DNA of 64,000 nucleotides from AP-15 sp963789025 (GTDB lineage Bacteria > Pseudomonadota > Alphaproteobacteria > ATCC43930 > CGMCC-115725): NCBI GenBank assembly GCA_963789025.1, contig CAWBIT010000010.1, forward strand, positions 1 through 64,000. The letters run 5' to 3'. The notes under the pieces were generated by a model, which worked only from the letters and a program-made list of their open reading frames with translations, was not told the DNA's origin and did no database searches. Shown in pieces: positions 57,956 through 64,000 of the stretch (within the stretch, counting starts at the first letter, position 1; the number at the start of each line of letters is the position of its first letter). A program made the position numbers and the translations under genes.

Positions 57956-60319
57956 TTACGCGTTTTGTATTCGGAAATGTAAGATCGTTCGTGTCAGCGC
58001 TCTCTCAGATTGCCAGTAATATGGTGGCGTAAACATCTCTTCTGGCGAAGGACGGATTGATCCATTGAGGATCACCTCCTTACCCATGATTTCCGCTGCG
58101 GCGATTAGCTGTCCCGTGATCATTTCTTTTGTCGCAAAATACGGAACCGGCTGCCCATTATGCGATCGTTCCGGGAGACAAAATAAAATTTGTCCATGTT
58201 CCCTTAGTGCTCTGACCATTGCTGGGATTGCACTGCCATATAGCCGTGCCATCAACTCCACATCCTCGTAATCAGTGTTAAATCCATACGGAGGGTCTGT
58301 AATAATAACATCTACCTCGCCTTGCATTAGGGCGAGACAATCACATATGGCGTCGCCCGTTATAATCCTGTCCGTTGAATTTCGCGACAGTGCTTCGATT
58401 GCCTTGCTCGCTTTGTGATTTCTAACCTGCTTCCAATGCTCCTCGATACGCATTGCTGGGATCACGCATTCGGGAGAATAGCACCCGTCCTGGATCTCAA
58501 GGTCATCCGAGATCGTTTTGAGTCGCTTGCTTGCTCTTATTTCGATCAGCTTGAGAGCATCTGAATAGAATTCCTTAAATTCCGCAGAAATAGCGGCCTC
58601 TATGCCTTCGAACCGAACACCAATTCGATAGATATTCCGGAGGATAGCTCGCCAAATCAAATAGAACATCAGCCGAGCCCCAAAATGTTTCAATTCATCA
58701 GTGAATGCACTCAGGACTTCTGCGGAAAAATTGTGAGAATGTAATTCTCTTAGGCCTTCCAAGCTTCCTGTCCCCCTCTTCAGGTATGGTGTCACTTCAC
58801 GAGAAACGATCGCTGCCCCCCAACGGAACAGGGAGACCGGATTTTCCCAACCCTCAGGGATTGGCGGCAGCGGAGCCCGCTGACGGGGGAAGCTGATCTT
58901 CCCTTTCAGGAGCTCTTGACATGTACTGACAACCTCAACCAGGCGCCCCAGCTTTTCAGCAGACAGGGAGAAAAACCATAGATTGTCCAAAATGATCTGG
59001 CGGCTAATCGCACTTACGTCGTTGGCAACAAAGCTCTGTTCCTTACCTAATTTCAGTGCTTCCAGATAGGTTGTGCCTGTTCCAGCAAAAGGGTCAACCA
59101 TACAAATTACCCGTTCGGCGCTTTCACCTGAGCGGCCGCGAGCATGAATGTATGGACGGCTAATGTTCAACATCGCCGCCGAAAGCGTATGAGGAAGTGT
59201 GACAGGTGCAACCCAGCCCGGCTTTTTTTCGTTGAAAAAGATAAATGGGTTCTTATTTCGGTAGGCTTGGGCGTAACAAACATAATATCGATCATCTCCG
59301 GGATATTTGCTGCCACGTCGGATCGATTTTTCGATAAGCAACCAAATTGTGACATCGGTGTTGCTGTTAGGTTTGTCCTTAAACTCTTCGCGTTCGCGCC
59401 TGTAGGGTATGACACCAGGTGCTACGTAGAGGACATCCTTCAATGTTCTGTGGGTTTGCATACGCCTGATCACGTCCGAAAGTGGCTGATGACCAAAGTA
59501 GAATTTATCCAAGTAAACTTTTACGTCATTTAGCCCATGCCTAAGCTCTGCCTCATCTGACTTGTCATATTCCGAGAAGCTTTCGTGTGCGTAGGGAACA
59601 AAGAAGACACGTTCATGCCTCGTCCTGAAAGGTGCTAAATACCGACCCAAGTTTCCAAAAAATGCCGCTTCAGATGATTTGCTCGTTTTCCTTACGTAAA
59701 TTGCGGTTCCGCATGAGTGTATATATCCCGATTCTCCACAAATTTTTGCTAAATCAATAGTAAGAGTTGGCGGAACATGAACAACAGCGGAACCGAAAAA
59801 GGAGTTTAATAATACAACGGATGAGAACAGATCAAAATATACATCGGTAATCAACTGGCATTTTCGTCGGGTAGCCCCTATGCTGGTCCCGTCTTCTCCG
59901 ATTGATGCCCACAGGAGCTTTATGGTGTCTTTGAGGCGATCTGAAGACATGATCAAGACAGGTCCGCCCTCATGTTCCTGAAGGCGATTAAGATGAAGCT
60001 TGAGAAGTGCTGAAAGTTCAGCAAATGAGATATTTGTTATAAAAAGGTTTCTGTTGAACAGAAAAAAATATGACCCACCACCACTGGTGAACCATTTTCG
60101 GAATAGTAGGGTTACAAATCTGTTCACCTGAGACGTTTTTTCGTCGCGTTTCTGCCGACTGGATTTACGTGGTACCTGTACCTCCAATGCATCCTTTGCA
60201 CAGGAAACCAGCAGGTCATAAAATTTGTCCTTCATCGTTATGTGTTGTACCTGGACTTGTGGCATTGCCTCCTCCAATTTCTTTTCCGTCTCTCCCATCA
60301 GCGCGACATCCACGCTCAT
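57956..60319 (-). CDS. DNA methyltransferase-like protein
   Basis: The 787-residue product has an unassigned N-terminal half (~390 residues), then SAM-binding motif MVDPFAGTGTTYLEALKLG (~405) and catalytic motif VIITDPPYGFNTDYED (~674). Motif order (FxGxG before DPPY) and DPPYG suggest N6-adenine or N4-cytosine methylation of DNA; an RNA guanine methylase of the Trm11 type is an alternative. GC is clearly lower than that of flanking genes, indicating recent transfer. No restriction nuclease is adjacent, though the N-terminal region might carry another activity. Confidence 0.82.
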   Translation of the reverse strand: MSVDVALMGETEKKLEEAMPQVQVQHITMKDKFYDLLVSCAKDALEVQVPRKSSRQKRDEKTSQVNRFVTLLFRKWFTSGGGSYFFLFNRNLFITNISFAELSALLKLHLNRLQEHEGGPVLIMSSDRLKDTIKLLWASIGEDGTSIGATRRKCQLITDVYFDLFSSVVLLNSFFGSAVVHVPPTLTIDLAKICGESGYIHSCGTAIYVRKTSKSSEAAFFGNLGRYLAPFRTRHERVFFVPYAHESFSEYDKSDEAELRHGLNDVKVYLDKFYFGHQPLSDVIRRMQTHRTLKDVLYVAPGVIPYRREREEFKDKPNSNTDVTIWLLIEKSIRRGSKYPGDDRYYVCYAQAYRNKNPFIFFNEKKPGWVAPVTLPHTLSAAMLNISRPYIHARGRSGESAERVICMVDPFAGTGTTYLEALKLGKEQSFVANDVSAISRQIILDNLWFFSLSAEKLGRLVEVVSTCQELLKGKISFPRQRAPLPPIPEGWENPVSLFRWGAAIVSREVTPYLKRGTGSLEGLRELHSHNFSAEVLSAFTDELKHFGARLMFYLIWRAILRNIYRIGVRFEGIEAAISAEFKEFYSDALKLIEIRASKRLKTISDDLEIQDGCYSPECVIPAMRIEEHWKQVRNHKASKAIEALSRNSTDRIITGDAICDCLALMQGEVDVIITDPPYGFNTDYEDVELMARLYGSAIPAMVRALREHGQILFCLPERSHNGQPVPYFATKEMITGQLIAAAEIMGKEVILNGSIRPSPEEMFTPPYYWQSERALTRTILHFRIQNA

Positions 60320-60339
60320 GAGGAAATGTAAGTTCTAAA

Positions 60340-60966
60340 CTAAATGCCTTTTGCTCCGACTGGACGGCCACGGTCAAGTGGCGGATAGTGGTCGTACTCC
60401 GTTATCCAAAACTGACGCACCTGCTCGTTTCGGATCCGCGGCACAATAGCTGATCGGTACGCTTTGTCGTCGAGGAGCCTTAGGACATCGGCGAGCGTCG
60501 CGTCCGGCTGTTCGAGGAGCGTCAGCAACGTGTTGCGGAGCACGTGCTCCATGCGGACTCCCCATGCGTCCGGCCACATCTTCTTGAAGGCTTCGAGAAG
60601 CCCCGAGGCCGCAAGCGAGATCTTGTCCTCGCGCACGTGCTTGAGCGGATTATACCCGAAGGGCTGGGTCGGATCGGGCACATTGAAGTAGATCACGTCA
60701 TGACGACGGTGAGCCGGCACGGCCGTCGTCACCCGCTCGGCTAAATCGCCGTGCGGATCAATGAGCATCATGCCGCGGCCGTGCAGAATGTCCTGCGCTG
60801 CGAGTGTCTCCAGGAGCGTCGACTTACCCGTCCCAGTCTTCCCTATGACGTACATATGCGAAAGCCGATCGGCCTGTTTTGATCCTTTGATCCCGACCGC
60901 AATTCCTTTATTTCGAAAGTTTGTCCGGGCGAAAAACGACGGTAAATCGCTCGAGGGTGGGGTCAT
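60340..60966 (-). pseudogene. Truncated copy of the coupling ATPase
   Basis: The 208-residue frame (MTPPSSDLPSFFARTNFRNK..., Walker A GKTGTGKS) matches the intact ATPase at 57298 for ~200 residues and then ends in unrelated LDRGRPVGAKGI. The Walker B half is missing, so it cannot be an active ATPase. The cut point lies ~20 bp upstream of the methyltransferase start, as expected if the cassette inserted into or was joined to this gene. Confidence 0.85.
60375..60966 (-). repeat. ~600 bp direct repeat, copy 2
   Basis: Partner of 56690-57298; similarity begins near 60375 (the YDHYPP codons) and ends close to the ATG at 60966. Confidence 0.85.
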
Positions 60967-61097
60967 GCCGCCAGTTTGATCGCATCCAACATCGCGTCCA
61001 AGACGCGGCTTTATGCCAAATGCGGCGCCTTTTCATTCCTATAAAGACTTGCCTCTCTCGTGGTGAGGGAGGCATAAATGAAATGAGTATGATTTAT

Positions 61098-61562
61098 TCA
61101 ATATGCTGGCGAAATCTTCTTCCATACGTCAAGGCGATAATGGTTTTTATCGAGCGCACCTGCGGATTTCGTATCTATCACTGGTATTTTTCCTTTGCAG
61201 CTCCAGTCTGCTCCCGTGCCATTTAGCGACATGGGAGGGGTATCATTTGGGTTCCGGGCACAATATTGCTTCATATCCGTGGTCGCGGCCGCCGGTACTG
61301 TGTTGCAGAGCCTTGTTCCCATGCCATCTGCATCAGTTGCGCAGGCGTAGACATCGCTGTCCATACAGCGCCACATTGTAGGCCATCCCTTCATTGCAGC
61401 TTTGATGACTTTTGGGGCATCCATACCGCCGGTAGGATTTAATCCAGAATTTTTCACCGTCCTGCAATAAGCGAATGGATCCGAATTTGACCCCTGAGCG
61501 GCTGCCTGGCTTATTGTGGAGTATGTTAGGCCGATTAAAGCGGCGTAGATGATGATGCGCAT
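61098..61562 (-). CDS. Secreted cysteine-containing protein of unknown function
   Basis: From ATG 61562 the product is 154 residues with a signal peptide (MRIIIYAALIGLTYSTISQA). The mature part has six cysteines (AYCRTVKN, WRCMDSDVYACATDAD, RLCNTVP, QYCARNP, WSCKGKIP) that could pair. The MWRCMDSDVYACATDADG stretch resembles small exported proteins seen in plasmids and islands. No function assigned. Confidence 0.65.
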   Translation of the reverse strand: MRIIIYAALIGLTYSTISQAAAQGSNSDPFAYCRTVKNSGLNPTGGMDAPKVIKAAMKGWPTMWRCMDSDVYACATDADGMGTRLCNTVPAAATTDMKQYCARNPNDTPPMSLNGTGADWSCKGKIPVIDTKSAGALDKNHYRLDVWKKISPAY

Positions 61563-61794
61563 CGCTTCTCTCCCTGTCAGTTGTTTGGGCACACCCTAAA
61601 GCACCTACAACTCTCGCGCAAGCTGATCGCCGCCTAACGATGACCGCCATCAGACCGATAAGGACGCCGATCGGATCCTCGCTTAAGAACCTGCTCAGCG
61701 TCGGTGCCTGATTACCGCGCGTCCATGAATGCGCGTCAAACACCTGCCACTCAGAGGTAGACAATCAGCCAGAATCAGGGTCAGTGTTTTATTC

Positions 61795-62469
61795 ATGGAC
61801 GACCGCCCGACATTCCAGAATTTCGCCAAGGCCTTTTGGCGGAGCTGGTTCGCCCTGATGAGCGGCATTCCTAGCGTGCCGGTTGCGATTGGGGCCTTTT
61901 ATCTCGAAAACACGATCGCAAAAATCGCTTTGTGGGTTACAGCTGCGGGCTGCCTCATCTTGTCGGCATATAGTCTTTGGAAGACGGAGCGAACGAAGGT
62001 CCAGGACTTGCAAACTCAGCTGGCGAAAATTCGCGAAGATCGCCCCCTTAGCTTTACGGGTCTCGCGTTAGAACGGTGTGTTCAGCCTCGTCCCCCGTAC
62101 GGCGAGTGGATCATCGAGCGCATCGAACTCGGGTTTGAGAATACAGGGGCCGAACGCATTTCGTGGACGCTCAAGGAGTTTTTCTTCGAATACGGAGGCA
62201 CGAGAAGGGACGTTCCGCTGCCCGCTGCTGCGGGGAGGTACTGCCTCCTTGCACGAGAGGCTGTGGACTATGGCTTTGACGTGCCTGGGTTACAGATCCA
62301 GGTGAAACCTCTTGGAGTTCCCACGACTGTCCGCTTCGGCTTCAGCGTTGAATATGACAATGTGCCGCCTCTGAAAGTGCGTCGTATGGGTCGCGTTATC
62401 GACTGCAATATACGAAACCCTAGGCCAACAGACCCTGACTGGAATATCATCGAACAACGCGAATGTTAA
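61795..62469 (+). CDS. Membrane protein of unknown function
   Basis: From ATG 61795 the product is 224 residues: two N-terminal helices (SWFALMSGIPSVPVAIGAFY and IALWVTAAGCLILSAYSLW), a short coiled stretch (KVQDLQTQLAKIRED), then a ~150-residue soluble domain rich in beta strands (GEWIIERIELGFENTGAERI). No family recognised. Confidence 0.65.
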   Translation: MDDRPTFQNFAKAFWRSWFALMSGIPSVPVAIGAFYLENTIAKIALWVTAAGCLILSAYSLWKTERTKVQDLQTQLAKIREDRPLSFTGLALERCVQPRPPYGEWIIERIELGFENTGAERISWTLKEFFFEYGGTRRDVPLPAAAGRYCLLAREAVDYGFDVPGLQIQVKPLGVPTTVRFGFSVEYDNVPPLKVRRMGRVIDCNIRNPRPTDPDWNIIEQREC

Positions 62470-62603
62470 AACCCCCACAATCGCAAAATTCACGGGCGTG
62501 GCCGGATCTGATCGAACGGAATCCTTGTGGTTGCACCTATAGACCCAACATTGTGAGTAATTCGCCCCCCAAAGAATGCGGCCCGTTGCCGAGCCGCTAG
62601 TTG

Positions 62604-62756
62604 CTAGCTGACAAATTCACATACTCCGTCGATGACCTGGTGGAGCTGGCGCGTCGCGGTCGGGTTTTCGGCTACCCTGCCGGCGAGGGCTTAGGTGGCG
62701 GCGTTGAAGAGCCGCCATGCGGTGCGCTCGCCCCAGTCGAAGGCGGGGTACAACAA
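62604..62756 (-). pseudogene. Remnant resembling the C-terminus of a DUF932-type protein
   Basis: One frame reads FDWGERTAWRLFNAAT, an internal TAA (62691-62693), then ALAGRVAENPTATRQLHQVI and a final stop. DUF932 proteins of phages and plasmids end with a similar TAWGLFNAVT pattern. The piece is short and without a start. This is a tentative reading. Confidence 0.4.
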
Positions 62757-62822
62757 GATCAATCGTTCAGAAAATAAGCCTTAAGAAAGGGGTACCCTAC
62801 AGCCGGCACTGGCGAGCGGGAA

Positions 62823-62867
62823 CTATATATATAGTCACCCTAGAGCTACAGAAGGCCTAGAGCCTTC
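62823..62867. repeat. Two small palindromes downstream of the gene at 62888
   Basis: A perfect 12 bp palindrome CTATATATATAG (62823-62834) and a hairpin GAAGGC-CTAGA-GCCTTC (62851-62867). The hairpin could act as a weak terminator for the minus-strand gene, although no T-run follows. Confidence 0.5.
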
Positions 62868-62887
62868 CATAATTAGGACTGTATATA

Positions 62888-63528
62888 CTAGCTTCCATCG
62901 TGGTTGGAATTTTGGGGTGCAAAATTTATACCCGCTCCACCATTCACGGTCTGCGGTACTGAGAGATAAAATGGTTGCGATGTAACTTTGGTTCCATCAG
63001 ATGACGTAATCGTAATTTGAGACATGCCATTGACAAAATACGATCCAGCCACAACATTGTTTACGAGAGAAAACTGGTTAAAGTTCCATGCATAAGTACA
63101 TAGCGTTTCTGCGAGGTTACAGTCTGCCTCGGTTCCTGTGCCGTCAAGACTGTAAGTTTTTGTCCACCCTGTATTTTGATCTGTAACAGTTAGTTGTGTG
63201 AGGTGAAAATTTATAGGTGCACTTGCTTGCAGACCCATACTACTATTTGAAAGAGATGCGTTGGTAATTACAAATGGTTGCGGTATGATGGCCGAAGAAG
63301 CAGGTACGCTCGTTGCTTGCGGAGTGGGTGACGTTAGATTTGATTGTACGGCAGTGGGCAATGAGCCGGATACAGATTGCAGATTACTTTCGATAAGCAC
63401 CAGGGTCTGATTTGCCACCTCTAGAGATGCTAATTTGGCTGACTGGGAATATTTGGATTGGACTGAACTTGCGTTATCAAGGCCGAAACAGCTAATAGAA
63501 GAGAAACAATTGTGGCTGTCGTCATCAT
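62888..63528 (-). pseudogene. Exported low-GC protein, frameshifted after the signal peptide
   Basis: ATG 63528 gives MMTTATIVSLLLAVSALITQ, a signal peptide, and then meets a stop (63430-63432). One base off, the frame runs AKLASLEVANQTLVLIESNL and continues to 62888 with LQASAPINFHLTQLTVTDQN and INFAPQNSNHD. Together ~210 residues, serine/threonine/asparagine-rich, like an adhesin or surface protein. Much lower GC than the host, so foreign. Either decayed or a base-call error near 63438. Confidence 0.65.
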
Positions 63529-63533
63529 GTGCT

Positions 63534-63804
63534 TTGATTATTACTTTTGGTTGTTAAAGTGAGCCGACCGCCTTTGCTCCAAAAAAACAAGGAAAACGTC
63601 GCAGTGTAGAGTATAAATGCTACGAGTCAAATACAAAAACACCTGCCACTCGGAATTCTACCATAGGTCGACCGATATTGACGAACTGATTTGGCTCTTT
63701 GTGTGGATTATTTTCTGTCGCCGCGCTCGACACTGCCGCGCCAGAGAACGTCAAACCGAAGCCTCGCGAGGCTCGGCAGCTGGCGCTAAAATTGTGACCA
63801 TTTA
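63534..63804. other. Intergenic stretch, no gene seen
   Basis: Upstream of the low-GC exported gene. Frames on either strand look random; a minus-strand open frame at 63620-63886 runs through both hairpins and is not credible. Confidence 0.4.
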
Positions 63805-63829
63805 CCCCGCCCCAATGGGCGGGGTTTTT
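63805..63829 (+). terminator. Rho-independent terminator, plus strand
   Basis: Perfect 8 bp stem CCCCGCCC / GGGCGGGG with a CAAT loop, followed by five T. No plus-strand gene lies just upstream in the window, so what it ends is unclear. Confidence 0.75.
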
Positions 63830-63853
63830 CATTGTATCGCGACGATTAGAAGA

Positions 63854-63883
63854 AAGAACCCCGCTGTTTATGGCGGGGTTCTT
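63854..63883. repeat. Perfect hairpin, 11 bp arms
   Basis: AAGAACCCCGC / GCGGGGTTCTT with an 8-base loop. Flanking A and T tracts make it a possible bidirectional terminator between the region's minus-strand gene at 63914 and the sequence to its left. Confidence 0.65.
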
Positions 63884-63913
63884 CAATACATCGTCGTCGA
63901 TGACTGGATTATA

Positions 63914-64000
63914 TCACCTCTTTCTACGTCTGCGCGGCTTGAACGGATCGGTAAGCGCTTTTGCTATGGTCTTGGGGAGGTTGTATGGTTTGAAGCGCTC
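63914..64000 (-). CDS. Partial CDS running off the right edge (C-terminus only)
   Basis: The minus strand reads ERFKPYNLPKTIAKALTDPF then KPRRRRKR and TGA (63914-63916). The regular reading frame and basic tail look coding. The start is outside the window and the family cannot be told. The hairpin at 63854-63883 would be its terminator. Confidence 0.55.
   Translation of the reverse strand, partial: ERFKPYNLPKTIAKALTDPFKPRRRRKR

Noticed and set aside
63620..63886. Minus-strand 88-codon open frame
   Set aside because: It runs through two strong hairpins and repeats the MKNPA peptide because it translates the similar hairpin flanks; not a credible gene.

Overview
The window looks like a high-GC alphaproteobacterial chromosome. 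The evidence is a str-S10-spc ribosomal operon, an adenylate kinase with a four-cysteine lid, and a SciP/DUF1153 gene, a family known from Alphaproteobacteria. No genus can be named from the sequence alone.

Region 1 (250-16194, + strand) is the translation and secretion super-operon: rpsL-rpsG-fusA-tuf-rpsJ-rplC-rplD-rplW-rplB-rpsS-rplV-rpsC-rplP-rpmC-rpsQ-rplN-rplX-rplE-rpsN-rpsH-rplF-rplR-rpsE-rpmD-rplO-secY-adk. Many neighbours overlap by 1-4 nt. rplX is frameshifted in its last ~19 codons. The usual tail (rpsM-rpsK-rpoA-rplQ) does not follow adk. A nitrilase-fold protein whose nucleophile cysteine appears replaced by alanine follows instead.

Region 2 (16.2-25.3 kb) holds a MoxR ATPase/VWA pair, a lone Flp pilin, three polytopic glycosyltransferases with a chimeric pseudogene between two of them, sciP and a small conserved-looking protein. 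Region 3 (25.5-34.0 kb) is metabolic: hydroxyacid dehydrogenase, luciferase-like monooxygenase, ThuA-like protein, amidohydrolase, a ThDP-dependent E1 beta/alpha pair without E2/E3, a DUF1348 protein and a secreted phospholipase C-like phosphoesterase flanked by imperfect direct repeats.

Region 4 (34.4-55.4 kb) is the unusual part. One intact asparaginyl-tRNA synthetase gene (asnS, 53987-55393, minus strand, next to tRNA-Arg(CCT)) is accompanied by eight partial asnS copies in the same orientation. Five toxin-antitoxin modules (two ParE-like, three PIN-domain) are interleaved with them and often abut asnS breakpoints exactly. G/C-rich palindromes and fragments of the E1 alpha gene are also spliced in. 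Between these pieces lie an sxtI/J/K-like carbamoyltransferase trio and a four-gene operon (43235-46735) that I read as a split STAND system: P-loop NTPase, winged-helix/TPR protein with a C-terminal membrane anchor, and two membrane proteins. This operon is the best candidate for an undescribed system, and the asnS/TA mosaic is the most striking genome structure.

Region 5 (55.5-64.0 kb) is accessory DNA. It has a conjugation-type (VirD4/TraD-like) ATPase, a lower-GC DNA methyltransferase cassette, a truncated second copy of the ATPase on the far side of the cassette, secreted proteins of unknown function, gene remnants and two strong hairpins. Single-base frameshifts recur along the window (near 10452, 22930, 36998, 37697, 47778, 50661, 52590 and 63438). 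They may be real decay or base-calling errors and should be checked against reads.
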